64,000 bases of DNA from Streptomyces blattellae. GTDB lineage: Bacteria; Actinomycetota; Actinomycetes; Streptomycetales; Streptomycetaceae. The DNA lies in contig NZ_WJBG01000117.1 of NCBI RefSeq assembly GCF_009709555.1, positions 1 through 64,000 of the forward strand, in the 5' to 3' direction. Of the stretch, positions 35,567 through 45,597 are shown piece by piece (the stretch's first letter is position 1; each line of letters starts with the position of its first letter). The position numbers were made by a program, and so were the translations under genes. Below the pieces are notes generated by a model. It ran no database searches. It was not told where the DNA came from and was given only the letters and a program-made list of their open reading frames with translations.

Positions 35567-37477
35567 TCAGCGGATCTCGATGGTGATCGTCGACCCCTTG
35601 GGAGCCGTCTTGCCGCCCTTCACGGACTGCTTGTCGACGGTGTCGCCGAACAGCCCGAGCAGACCGCGGTCCTCGTCGACCTCGAAGCCGGCGGCCTCCA
35701 GCTCCGCCCTGGCGTCGTCGACGCTGTCGCCGACCACGTCCGGAACCTCGACCATCTCCGGGCCCTTGGACAGCGTCAGCGTCACCGTGTCGCCCTCCGC
35801 GGCCCCGCTGCCGGCGGCCGGCGACTGGCGCGCGACCTGGCCCTTGTCGAACTCCGAATTGACCTGCTCGGGAGCGACCCGCACCTTCAGGCCGGCCTCC
35901 TCCAACTCCGCCCTCGCGTCCTTCAGGCTCGCGCCGGTGACGTCGGCGACCTCCACCGGGCTGCCCTTGCTGACGGTGAGCGCGACCGCGGAGCCGGAGC
36001 GCCGGGTGGTGCCCGAGCCCGGGTCGGTGCTGATCACGAAGCCCGCAGCGACGTCCTCGCTGAACTCCCGGGTGACCATGCCCGGTGCCAGCCCTTCCTG
36101 CTTCAGGACGGACCTGGCCCGGTCGAGCCGGTAGCCTTCCACGTCCGGCACCCGCACGGTCTGCGGGCCGTCGGAGATGGTGAGCGTGACGGAGTCGTTC
36201 TGCCGTATGCGTTCGCCCACCTCCGGGTCGGTGCTGATGACCGAGCCGCGCTTCACGGTGTCGCTGTACGCGTGCTCGACCTGGCCGACCTCAAGTCTGG
36301 CTTCCCCCAGCCGGTCCCGGGCCTCTGCTTCGGTCTTCGTCACCAGCGGCGGGACCCGGGTGAACTGGCCGGAGTTGATGTACCAGATGCCGGCGCCCGC
36401 GCCGAAGACCAGCAGGACGGCCGCGACGACCGTGAACAGGCGTCGCCGGGACTGGGCGGAGCGCTGCCGGGGAGGCAGCGGCGGCGGGCTCGCGAGGCGG
36501 CTCGTGCGGTGGACCTCGGGCTCGTCCTCGTTCACCGGGAGTGTCAGGGCACGCGGGATCACGCTCGTGAGGTCGTCGGCGTGGAGGTGCTCGGAGGTGA
36601 TCGCCTGCGGCGGCACCGCGTCCAGCTGGTCCTCGCCGAGCGCGCCGCGGGTCTCGCGCGCGTGGGCGAGCAGCGCCACGGCGTCGTACGGCCGGATGTC
36701 GGCGTTGCGGGCGGTGGCCGACGCCACCAGCTCGTCCAGCTCGTACGCCAGCCCCGGGACGGCGGCCGACGGGGGCGGCACGTCCTCGTGCAGGTGCTTG
36801 TAGAGCACGATGGCCGGGGAGTCGCCCTGATGCGGGCGGTCGCCGGTCAGCATCTCGTAGAGCATCACGCCGCACGCGTACACGTCGACGCGCGGGTCGG
36901 CGGTGCCGTGCTCGATCTGCTCGGGGGCGAGATACGACACCGTGCCGAGCACCGCCCCAGTGGTGTTGGTGACCGTGTCCACGGACCGCACCAGCCCGAA
37001 GTCGGCGACCTTGACCCGGCCGTCGTCTCCTATCAGCACGTTCTCCGGCTTCATGTCCCGGTGCACGAACCCGGCGCGGTGCGCGGCGCCGAGCGCGGCG
37101 AGCACCGGCTCCAGGATGTCGAGTGCGGCGCGCGGCTGGAGCGCCCCGCGCTCGCGCAGTACGTCCCGGAGCGTGCAGCCTGCGACGTACTCCATGGCCA
37201 GATAGACGTACGACCCGTCGGTCCCCTGGTCGAAGACCTGCACCACGTTCGGATGAGCCAGGCGTGCGACGGACTTCGCCTCGCGGATGAACCGCTCCAC
37301 GAAGGAGCCGTCGGTCGCGAGCGTGGGGTGCATCACCTTGAGTGCGAGGACGCGGTCGAGCCGGGTGTCCACGGCCCGGTAGACCGTGGCCATCCCGCCG
37401 ACGGCGATCCGCGCGTCCACGCGGTAACGGCCGTCGAGCACCTGCCCGACCAGCGGGTCCTGAAGGGTCGTATCCAC
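35567..37477 (-). CDS. Membrane Ser/Thr protein kinase with four PASTA repeats
   Basis: A 636-residue kinase of the PknB/PrkC type. The kinase domain (about 15-280) has the P-loop IAVGGMATVYRAVD, Lys47 in ALKVM, catalytic HRDMKPEN, DFGLV and APEQIEHGT. One membrane helix follows near residue 370 (LFTVVAAVLLVFGAGAGIW), then four extracellular PASTA repeats to the C-terminus, which sense peptidoglycan fragments or lipid II. It should regulate cell-wall growth; from memory the S. coelicolor counterpart is SCO2110. The GTG at 37477 begins VDTTLQDPLVGQVLDG; the frame extends 5' but without ribosome site. The gene and nfo may be co-transcribed. Confidence 0.95.
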   Translation of the reverse strand: MDTTLQDPLVGQVLDGRYRVDARIAVGGMATVYRAVDTRLDRVLALKVMHPTLATDGSFVERFIREAKSVARLAHPNVVQVFDQGTDGSYVYLAMEYVAGCTLRDVLRERGALQPRAALDILEPVLAALGAAHRAGFVHRDMKPENVLIGDDGRVKVADFGLVRSVDTVTNTTGAVLGTVSYLAPEQIEHGTADPRVDVYACGVMLYEMLTGDRPHQGDSPAIVLYKHLHEDVPPPSAAVPGLAYELDELVASATARNADIRPYDAVALLAHARETRGALGEDQLDAVPPQAITSEHLHADDLTSVIPRALTLPVNEDEPEVHRTSRLASPPPLPPRQRSAQSRRRLFTVVAAVLLVFGAGAGIWYINSGQFTRVPPLVTKTEAEARDRLGEARLEVGQVEHAYSDTVKRGSVISTDPEVGERIRQNDSVTLTISDGPQTVRVPDVEGYRLDRARSVLKQEGLAPGMVTREFSEDVAAGFVISTDPGSGTTRRSGSAVALTVSKGSPVEVADVTGASLKDARAELEEAGLKVRVAPEQVNSEFDKGQVARQSPAAGSGAAEGDTVTLTLSKGPEMVEVPDVVGDSVDDARAELEAAGFEVDEDRGLLGLFGDTVDKQSVKGGKTAPKGSTITIEIR

Positions 37478-37770
37478 GCAGGCGAGTCTACGAGTTGCCG
37501 CTGACACAACCATCGTCTCGGCCGTGACAGGGGGTCTACTGCAGCCGACCTGTGACGTGTCTCGCACCTGGCGCTCCGCGGGAAGTGCCGCGATGGGCTG
37601 TCTGTCGTCCGCGGGCCCGTGGTGGCTGGTCGCTCCCCCACTCTCGAATCCGCTTGAGCGGGGGGACCGCCACCGCGGCGGAGCCGCATACGGAGCCGCA
37701 TATCGGTACAGCCCCGCGCCCGTTCGGGGCGCTGCCGAACCGCGGCCGGCCTCCGCGACGCCGCGCACGA
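37478..37770. other. Intergenic region between kinase gene and thiG
   Basis: This 293-bp region holds the kinase promoter, and downstream of it the inverted copy D of the dispersed repeat. No gene is convincing; long frames across it are shadows of GC-rich DNA. Confidence 0.6.
37621..37735 (-). repeat. Dispersed intergenic repeat, copy D (inverted)
   Basis: Read on the minus strand it has GGGGCGCGGGGCTGTACC-like, ATGCGGCTCCG and GGAGCGACCAGCCACCAC blocks of copies B and C. The CGGAGCCGCATA unit is doubled (37679-37701), so the middle is expanded. Confidence 0.75.
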
Positions 37771-38571
<801 letters not shown>

Positions 38572-38772
38572 TCAGCCTCCTTGGACGGCCGTGAGGACTT
38601 CGACGCGGTCTCCCTCGCAGAGGGACGTGGCGGACCACTCCGCGCGCGGGACGACGGTTTCGTTCAGGGCGGCGGCCACTCCGGACGGCGCCGCGGTGAG
38701 GGACTTCACAAGGGTGTCGAGGGCGGTGCCGTCGGCGACCTCCCGACGTTCACCGTTGATCCAGACGATCAT
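38572..38772 (-). CDS. thiS: Sulfur carrier protein ThiS
   Basis: A 66-residue ubiquitin-fold carrier. It ends in Gly-Gly (VLTAVQGG), whose terminal Gly is converted to the thiocarboxylate that delivers sulfur to ThiG. The N-terminus MIVWINGERREVADGT fits the family. Its start overlaps the thiO stop by four bases (ATGA), and thiG follows three bases after its stop, so all three are translationally linked. Confidence 0.95.
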   Translation of the reverse strand: MIVWINGERREVADGTALDTLVKSLTAAPSGVAAALNETVVPRAEWSATSLCEGDRVEVLTAVQGG

Positions 38773-39965
38773 GCGGGCAGCTCCGTGAGCGCGCCGAAGC
38801 GCTTCGGGGTGAAGGGACGGGCCTCCTCCGGGAGTTCACCGGTGGCCAGCGCGTGCGCCATGGCGTCGCCGGTGACCGGCGTGAGCAGCACGCCGTTGCG
38901 GTAGTGCCCGGTGGCCAGCAGGAGTCCGGGGAGGTCCGTCGGGCCGAGCAGGGGCGCGTTGTCCGGGGAGCAGGGGCGCAGTCCGGCCCGGGTCTCCGTC
39001 AGCGGCAGCTCGGTGAGGCCGGGGACCAACTCGTGGGCGTCGCGCAGCAGCTCGTAGACGCCCCCCGCGGTCACGGTCGTGTCCCAGCCCAGTTCCTCGC
39101 TGGTCGCGCCGACGACCAGTTCGCCGTTCTCGCGCGGCACCAGGTAGACATGGCTGCCGCGCACCACGGCGCGCACGGTCCGGCTCAGGAACGGCGCGTG
39201 CCGTTGCGGCACGGTCAGCCGCACCACCTGTCCCTTCACGGGCCGTACGGGCGGCAGTACGTCGTCCGGGACGCCCGCGAGCTGCCCGCTCAGGCTGCCT
39301 GTGGCGAGGACGACCTGCCCCGCGTCCACGGCCATGCCGTCGCGCGTGACGACACCGGCCGCGCGCTCCCGTACCACCGACAGCCGCTCGGCCCAGGTCC
39401 GGTGGAAGGCCACCCCGGCCCGCTCACACGCGGCCACCAGCGCACCGGCGAGGCGCCGCGGGTCGACCTGATGGTCGCCGTCGACCCGCAGCCCGCCGCG
39501 CACACCCGGCGCGAGCATCGGCTCCAGGCGCCGGCAATCCCGCCCGGACAGCCACTCGGAGTCCAGCCCCGACGCCCGTTGCAGCGCGTGCAGTTCACGC
39601 AGATGGGCGCGGTCGTCGGCGTCCAGTGCGACGGCGAGCGTGCCGCACTGGCGGTAGCCGAGGTCATGGCCGGTCAGCTCGGTGAGTTCGGCCGTGAAGT
39701 CCGGGTAGCGGCGGGCCGAGGCGAGGTTCAGGCCCAGCAGGGTCTGCTCGCCGTAGTGCAGTTCGGTGACGGCGGCCAGCATCCCGGCCGCCACCTGTGC
39801 GGCCCCGCCGCCCGGTTCGGGATCCACGACGGCCGTGGCGAACCCGCGCTGCGCGGCCCGCCACGCCGTCACGAGTCCGATGATTCCGCCCCCGATGACC
39901 AGGACGTCTGCGGTGTCGGACGTAGCTTTGTCGGGCGTATGCGTCTTGTCGGGCGTATGCGCCAT
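38769..39965 (-). CDS. thiO: Glycine oxidase
   Basis: A 398-residue FAD-dependent DAO-family enzyme that oxidises glycine to dehydroglycine, the aerobic glycine-derived imine for thiazole synthesis. The nucleotide motif VLVIGGGIIGLVTAWRAAQRG is near the N-terminus, with GQVVLATGSLSG, LVPRENGELVVGAT and LLLATGHYRNGVLLTPVTG later. An 8-residue near-repeat (TPDKTHTPDKA) precedes the FAD domain. The gene starts just inside the end of the TPP riboswitch, whose folding could occlude this start. Confidence 0.95.
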   Translation of the reverse strand: MAHTPDKTHTPDKATSDTADVLVIGGGIIGLVTAWRAAQRGFATAVVDPEPGGGAAQVAAGMLAAVTELHYGEQTLLGLNLASARRYPDFTAELTELTGHDLGYRQCGTLAVALDADDRAHLRELHALQRASGLDSEWLSGRDCRRLEPMLAPGVRGGLRVDGDHQVDPRRLAGALVAACERAGVAFHRTWAERLSVVRERAAGVVTRDGMAVDAGQVVLATGSLSGQLAGVPDDVLPPVRPVKGQVVRLTVPQRHAPFLSRTVRAVVRGSHVYLVPRENGELVVGATSEELGWDTTVTAGGVYELLRDAHELVPGLTELPLTETRAGLRPCSPDNAPLLGPTDLPGLLLATGHYRNGVLLTPVTGDAMAHALATGELPEEARPFTPKRFGALTELPA

Positions 39966-39974
39966 GGGCGTCCA

Positions 39975-40070
39975 GCCCCTCCCTTCGCCGGCATGACCCG
40001 GATCAGGTTCGTACGGTCGGAGGCCGCCAGCCTCCCTCTCAGCCCGGTGCGTCCGGGCTCCCGCGAGTGC
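39975..40070 (-). promoter_or_regulatory. TPP riboswitch (THI box)
   Basis: On the minus strand, CGGGAGCCCGG and GGGCTGAGAGGGAGG, then GAACCTGATCCGGGTCATGC and CCGGCGAAGGGAGGGG, reproduce the conserved THI-box segments in order. It precedes thiO by about 10 bases, so thiamine pyrophosphate should repress the thiO-thiS-thiG operon, most likely at translation initiation since the end of the aptamer merges with the ribosome site. Confidence 0.95.
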
Positions 40071-40126
40071 TCTACGTTGGCCACCCTAGCCTCTGGTTCC
40101 GTGCCTCTGTAAGGGAGCCTGTTGTC

Positions 40127-40477
40127 ATGCACCGCTCGCTCGACGGTCTCGTCCTGGCCCCTGTCGCCGACCAAGCCCCAGGTCAGGTCGGTACGCGCAC
40201 CCGGTTTACGTACCACGAGAAGGACGGGACGATCTGGGCCGAGTACGCGGGCGGGGACGTCGTACGCGGGCACTTGGTGGGTACCCGTGAGGGTGACCGG
40301 CTCGACTTCCGGTACGTGCAGCTCAAGGGCGACGGTACGACGTCCTCCGGGCACTGCGTGTCGACCGTCGTCGAACTGCCGGACGGGCGGGTGTGGCTTG
40401 AGGAGACCTGGGAGTGGGAGTCGCAGCCGGGCAGCGGCACGAGTGTTGTGGAGCAGGTCACTGAACACGACCGCTGA
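40127..40477 (+). CDS. Conserved hypothetical small beta-rich protein
   Basis: A 116-residue protein of antiparallel strands (TRTRFTYHEKDGTIWAEYAG, VVRGHLVGTREGDRLDFRYV, HCVSTVVELPDGRVWLEETW). It belongs to a family often annotated loosely as N-acetylglutamate synthase, without evidence for that activity; no GNAT motif is visible. The ATG at 40127 follows AAGGGAG by nine bases. It is divergent from the TPP riboswitch and precedes an FAD oxidoreductase. Function unknown. Confidence 0.8.
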   Translation: MHRSLDGLVLAPVADQAPGQVGTRTRFTYHEKDGTIWAEYAGGDVVRGHLVGTREGDRLDFRYVQLKGDGTTSSGHCVSTVVELPDGRVWLEETWEWESQPGSGTSVVEQVTEHDR

Positions 40478-40509
40478 CTGACGGTTCGTCAGTTGTCTAT
40501 GGTGATCAG

Positions 40510-41739
40510 GTGAGCGAGCAGACGCAGCAACGAGGCACGTCACAGCCGCGGCGCGTGGTCGTGGCCGGTGCGGGCATGGCCGGCGTGCAGACCGCGGTCG
40601 CCCTGCGGGAACAGGGCTTCCCCGGCAGCGTGACGCTGATCGGCGCCGAGCCCCACCAGCCGTACGACCGGCCGCCGCTGTCCAAGGCCGTGCTGCTCGG
40701 CAAGGCCGAGGGCTCCGCCTTCGACGTGGACTTCGAGGCGCTCGGCATCGAACTGGAGCTGGGGCGCGAGGTGCTGGGCGTGCGCCCCGCCGACCACGAA
40801 CTGGATACCGAAGCCGGGCCCGTCCCGTACGACGTCCTGGTCCTCGCCACCGGTGCCGAGCCGATCCGGCTGCCGGGCGCGGAAGGCGTCCCCGGCGTCC
40901 ATCTGCTGCGCACCCTGGACGACGCCGAGCGACTGCGGCCGGTACTCGCCCGGCAGCACGACATCGTGGTCGTCGGCGCGGGCTGGATCGGGGCGGAGTT
41001 CGCGACGGCCGCGCGCGAGGCGGGCTGCGCGGTGACGGTCGTGGAGGCTGCCGACCGGCCGCTCGCGGGGGCGCTGCCCGCCGAGGTGGCCGCGCCGATG
41101 GCCGCCTGGTACGCCGACAGCGGAGCGGTGCTGCGGACGCACGCGCGCGTGGAGCGCGTCGAGCCCGGCACGGTCGTCCTCGACGACGGCTCACGGCTGC
41201 CCGCGGACGCCGTCGTGGTGGGCATCGGCGCCCGGCCCGCCACCTCCTGGCTCGCCGGTTCGGGCATCAAGCTGGGCAGGCACGGTGAGGTCGTGGCCGA
41301 CGACCGGCTGCAGACCTCCGTGCCGGACGTCTTCGCGGTCGGCGACTGCGCCTCCTTCCCTTCGGGAAGGTATGGCGAGCGTCTGCTGGTCCACCACTGG
41401 GACAACGCCCTCCAGGGGCCACGCACGGTCGCGGCGAACATCATCGGCGAGGCGCCCGCGGTCTACGACCCGGTCCCGTACTTCTGGTCGGAGCAGTTCG
41501 GCCGGTTCGTCCAGTACACGGGCCATCACGCGTCCGCCGACACGACCCTGTGGCGCGGTGACCCCCTCGGCCCGTCCTGGACGGTGTGCTGGCTCCGCGA
41601 GAGGCGACTGGTCGCCCTGCTGGCGGTGGGCCGCCCCAGGGACCTGGCTCAGGGGCGGCGGCTGATCGAGGCGGGCACGGAGATGAATCCGGTGCTGATC
41701 TCGGATCCGGCGAGACCGCTGAAGGCGGCGACGGCGTAA
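40510..41739 (+). CDS. FAD/NAD(P)H-dependent oxidoreductase (ferredoxin reductase type)
   Basis: A 409-residue flavoprotein with two nucleotide-binding domains: VVVAGAGMAGVQTAVAL for FAD and IVVVGAGWIGAEFATAA for NAD(P)H, plus the second FAD segment VFAVGDCASFPSG. The RPPLSKAVLLGKAEG block is typical of ferredoxin/rubredoxin/putidaredoxin reductases that feed P450s or dioxygenases. No partner redox protein is adjacent. The GTG at 40510 starts SEQTQQRGTSQ just before the FAD motif. The stop is 65 bp before the next gene. Confidence 0.92.
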   Translation: MSEQTQQRGTSQPRRVVVAGAGMAGVQTAVALREQGFPGSVTLIGAEPHQPYDRPPLSKAVLLGKAEGSAFDVDFEALGIELELGREVLGVRPADHELDTEAGPVPYDVLVLATGAEPIRLPGAEGVPGVHLLRTLDDAERLRPVLARQHDIVVVGAGWIGAEFATAAREAGCAVTVVEAADRPLAGALPAEVAAPMAAWYADSGAVLRTHARVERVEPGTVVLDDGSRLPADAVVVGIGARPATSWLAGSGIKLGRHGEVVADDRLQTSVPDVFAVGDCASFPSGRYGERLLVHHWDNALQGPRTVAANIIGEAPAVYDPVPYFWSEQFGRFVQYTGHHASADTTLWRGDPLGPSWTVCWLRERRLVALLAVGRPRDLAQGRRLIEAGTEMNPVLISDPARPLKAATA

Positions 41740-41804
41740 CGCGTCCGCGCAGGTCGGACGGGTCTGGCTTCCGACTGTCAGTCCGGGATGGCACGCTTGA
41801 TCCC

Positions 41805-42170
41805 GTGACCGAGATTGACGCAAAAATCGATGCTCTCGTCCCCGCCTGGCTCACCCTTCCCGACATCGCAGAGATGCTCGATGTCGAGGTGACCCGCGTC
41901 CGGCAGTTGGTCAAGGAGGGCCAGCTCATCGCCGTACGCCGTGGTGAGAACCGTGCGCTGCACGTTCCCGCCGCCTTCATCGACGGGGACAAGGTCGTCA
42001 AGGGCCTTTCGGGGACCCTGACGCTCCTGCGGGACGACGGCTTCACCGACGAAGAGATGCTTGAGTGGCTCTTCACCCCGGACGAGAGCCTGCCCGGCAC
42101 CCCCGCGCAGGCCCTGAGTGAGAATCGCGGCACGGAGGTGAAGCGCCGCGCCCAGGCGCTCGCCGTCTGA
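41805..42170 (+). CDS. Rv2175c-like DNA-binding protein
   Basis: A 121-residue protein with an N-terminal winged helix (WLTLPDIAEMLDVEVTRVRQ, then LIAVRRGENRALHVPAAF) and a helical C-terminus (TLTLLRDDGFTDEEMLEWLF). It resembles mycobacterial Rv2175c, a DNA-binding protein phosphorylated by PknL. It could be a target of the PASTA kinase 4 kb away, which is a guess. The start is the GTG at 41805; upstream sequence has no clear ribosome site, so the transcript may be leaderless. A minisatellite region begins after its stop. Confidence 0.85.
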   Translation: MTEIDAKIDALVPAWLTLPDIAEMLDVEVTRVRQLVKEGQLIAVRRGENRALHVPAAFIDGDKVVKGLSGTLTLLRDDGFTDEEMLEWLFTPDESLPGTPAQALSENRGTEVKRRAQALAV

Positions 42171-42855
42171 TCGCCGCACGCTGACCTGAACCCGTCCGGC
42201 GTACGGGCCGCGGCCCGCGAAGGGCCACGGCCAGGGTTACGTGCGGCCTACTGCGGCACCATGGTCCACTGCGGCCACCACGGCCGACCGGCACCCGCGA
42301 CGACATCCACCGCGGCCCGTACGCCACCGACAGTCGCCGTGGCCTGCGCGCCGCGGACGCTGGCCGTGGTTCGTGCACTGCCGATGGTCGCCGTGGTCTG
42401 TGTGCTGCGGAGGGTGGCCGTGGTTCGTGCGCGGCTGATGGTTGCCGTGGTCTGTACGCGGCTGATGGTCGCCGGGTCCGCGTGTTGTGGAGGGTGGCCG
42501 TGGTTCGTGCGCGGCTGATGGTTGCCGTGGTCTGTACGCGGCTGATGGTGGCCGTGGTCCGCGTGTTGTGGAGGGTGGCCGTGGTTCGTGCGCGGCTGAT
42601 GGTTGCCGTGGTCTGTACGCGGCTGATGGCCGCCGGGTCCGCGTGCTGCGGACGGTGGCCGTGGTTCGTGCGCCGCTGATGGTCGCCGTGGTCTGTGTGC
42701 TGCGGACGGTGGCCGTGGTTCGTGTGCTGCGGACGGTGGCCATGGCCCGTACGACACCGATAGTCGCGTGGTTCGTGCGCCGCGGACAGGCACCGTGGCC
42801 CGTATGCCGTCGATAATCGCCGTGCCCATACACCACCGGACAACGGGGGACACCC
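42171..42855. other. 685-bp intergenic region with minisatellite
   Basis: The region between the Rv2175c-like gene and thiE consists mainly of the nested tandem repeat at 42354-42748, flanked by about 180 and 107 bp of nonrepetitive DNA. Long open frames exist on both strands but arise from the 9-codon period of the repeat; none has start-site logic. Confidence 0.7.
42354..42748. repeat. Nested 27-bp / 81-bp minisatellite
   Basis: About 13 units of 26-28 bp are arranged in a three-step cycle: GTGGCCGTGGTTCGTGCGCG (unit a, ends GCTGATG), GTTGCCGTGGTCTGTACGCG (unit b, ends GCTGATG), and GTCGCCGGGTCCGCGTGTTG (unit c, ends TGGAGG). The 81-bp cycle a-b-c repeats three times almost unchanged (42414-42650), with more diverged units at each end, so recent expansion occurred at the level of the cycle. 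A core GCCGTGGT recurs in nearly all units. Confidence 0.9.
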
Positions 42856-43512
42856 ATGCCCGACATCGCCGCCACCCTGCGCGCCCGGCTCGCCGATGCC
42901 CGCGTCTACCTGTGCACGGACGCCCGCACGGGCCAGGGCGACCTGCCCGAGTTCCTCGACGCGGTCCTGGCGGGCGGGGTCGACATCGTGCAGCTGCGGG
43001 ACAAGGGCATGGAGGCGGCGGAGGAACTGGAGCACCTCCAGGTCTTCGCCGACGCCTGCGCCCGGCACGGCAAGCTCCTCGCGGTCAACGACCGGGCGGA
43101 CGTCGCGCACGCCGCCCGCGCCGACGTACTCCATCTCGGCCAGGGCGACCTGCCCGTCCCGGCGGCCCGGGCGATCCTCGGCGACGACGTTCTCATCGGC
43201 CGCTCGACGCACGCAGACTCCGAGGCCGCCGCGGCCGCGGTCCAGGACGGCGCGGACTACTTCTGCACCGGCCCCTGCTGGCCCACCCCCACCAAGCCCG
43301 GCCGCCACGCCCCCGGCCTCGACCTGGTCCGCCACACCGCCGCCCGCGGAACCGACCGCCCCTGGTTCGCCATCGGCGGCATCGACCTGGCCAACCTCGA
43401 CGAGGTGCTGGAAGCGGGCGCCCGCCGGGTCGTCGTGGTACGGGCCATCACGGAGGCGACGGATCCGGGGGCCGCGGCGGCGCAGTTCGCGAAGCGGCTG
43501 CGGGCTGCGTAG
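42856..43512 (+). CDS. thiE: Thiamine-phosphate synthase
   Basis: A 218-residue TIM-barrel enzyme that joins the pyrimidine and thiazole moieties to give thiamine phosphate. [45 protein letters not shown] and [11 protein letters not shown] are substrate motifs; [16 protein letters not shown] carries the usual G-P-x-x-P-T-x-T-K pattern, and [28 protein letters not shown] ends the barrel. It is on the opposite strand to thiOSG and lacks its own TPP riboswitch; instead a minisatellite precedes its ATG. Confidence 0.96.
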   Translation: MPDIAATLRARLADARVYLCTDARTGQGDLPEFLDAVLAGGVDIVQLRDKGMEAAEELEHLQVFADACARHGKLLAVNDRADVAHAARADVLHLGQGDLPVPAARAILGDDVLIGRSTHADSEAAAAAVQDGADYFCTGPCWPTPTKPGRHAPGLDLVRHTAARGTDRPWFAIGGIDLANLDEVLEAGARRVVVVRAITEATDPGAAAAQFAKRLRAA

Positions 43513-43606
43513 CGGCTGACGCAAAATTGTCCGATGGGTGGACAGCAAGACGACAAATCGGGCAAATTTCCGGCCCCCGGTTGGGGGACCGACCCACCCC
43601 CACTAA

Positions 43607-44539
<933 letters not shown>

Positions 44540-44595
44540 ACCGGCCACACAGGTATACGACACACTGCGTAGCGGCCACTGGGAGAGGGGCGTAC

Positions 44596-45570
44596 ATGGG
44601 CTGGACGGTCCTCTACATCGCGTTCGGCGTGGTCGCGCTCTGGCTGCTCGGCGAGGTGCTGCTGCAGTACAAGGCGCGGCTGCGATGGCGGCTGCTCGCC
44701 TTCGTCGGCTTCCTCGGGGTCGTCCTCGGTGTGCTGATCCCCTCCGTGATCGTCATCGGCCTGGGCGCGGCAGCGTTCGCGGTCGGCCAGACGTACGTGA
44801 CGCTGTCCTTCCGCAGCGGCTTCGCGGACGGCTGGGCGGTCTCCGGCCGCCCGTCGTTCGGCGCGAGCAAGCGCCGCCGCGGCGAACCGGATCACCAGGA
44901 GCCGACCCTGGAGGTCAGCGACCTCGCGGCGGCCGACGGCGGTTACGGTCCCGACAACCTCACGTACCCCCAGGGCGACGCCGGTTACGGCCCCGACGAC
45001 GAGTACGACCGCGACGACGTCTTCACCCCGGCGCGTGCCGCCGATCCCACGGCCGCCGAGACCACCGCGATCTACGAGCCGCAGGCCCTGCCGGACGACA
45101 CCGGCTCCTACGGCATATACAGCGACGCCTCTTCCTACCCGGGCGGCGAGGACCCGTCGTACGCGGCAGTCGGCCAGACGCAGGACCAGTACGCCTCGGC
45201 CGCCCAGGGCGCCGAACAGGCCTATGCGTACGACTACTCGGGCTACGACCAACAGCAGTACGGCTACGACGCCACCGGCCAGCAGCAGTACGCCGCCTAC
45301 TCCGACCCGTACATCGGCACCCAGACCTACGACGGTTCCGGATACGACGCCGCCTACGGCGGCCAGCAGCAGTACGGCCAGCAGGGCTACGGCCAGGACC
45401 CGTACGCCACCGGTGACTACGGCTCGCAGACCCCGCCCGGCGGTGTCTGGGTCCCGCAGCAGCGCACCGACGAGCCCTACGGTGGCGAACTGCCGCCGGA
45501 GCAGCCGTATCCGTACGAGGGCAACGGTCAGGCGCAGGGGAACGGGTACGACGAGCAGTACCGCTTCTGA
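44596..45570 (+). CDS. Membrane protein with long Tyr/Gln/Gly-rich tail
   Basis: A 324-residue protein. Two membrane helices lie at residues about 4-24 (LYIAFGVVALWLLGEVLL) and 34-68; the remaining 230 residues are a low-complexity cytoplasmic tail, first acidic (DDEYDRDDVFTP) and then rich in Tyr, Gln, Gly and Asp (YDQQQYGYDATGQQQYAAY, GGQQQYGQQGYGQDPYA). No catalytic motif is present. The composition is that of prion-like or phase-separating tails. The ATG at 44596 follows GGGAGAGGGG. Gene order is conserved in Streptomyces as I remember it. Function unknown. Confidence 0.88.
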   Translation: MGWTVLYIAFGVVALWLLGEVLLQYKARLRWRLLAFVGFLGVVLGVLIPSVIVIGLGAAAFAVGQTYVTLSFRSGFADGWAVSGRPSFGASKRRRGEPDHQEPTLEVSDLAAADGGYGPDNLTYPQGDAGYGPDDEYDRDDVFTPARAADPTAAETTAIYEPQALPDDTGSYGIYSDASSYPGGEDPSYAAVGQTQDQYASAAQGAEQAYAYDYSGYDQQQYGYDATGQQQYAAYSDPYIGTQTYDGSGYDAAYGGQQQYGQQGYGQDPYATGDYGSQTPPGGVWVPQQRTDEPYGGELPPEQPYPYEGNGQAQGNGYDEQYRF

Positions 45571-45597
45571 GCCGCCCTCAGCCGGTCACCCGCAGGC

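Noticed and set aside
42237..42875. Long minus-strand open frames across the minisatellite, apparently encoding His/Thr/Arg-rich repeat proteins
   Set aside because: The frames exist on both strands because the repeat period is a multiple of three; there is no ribosome site, no signal or domain, and composition follows the DNA repeat.
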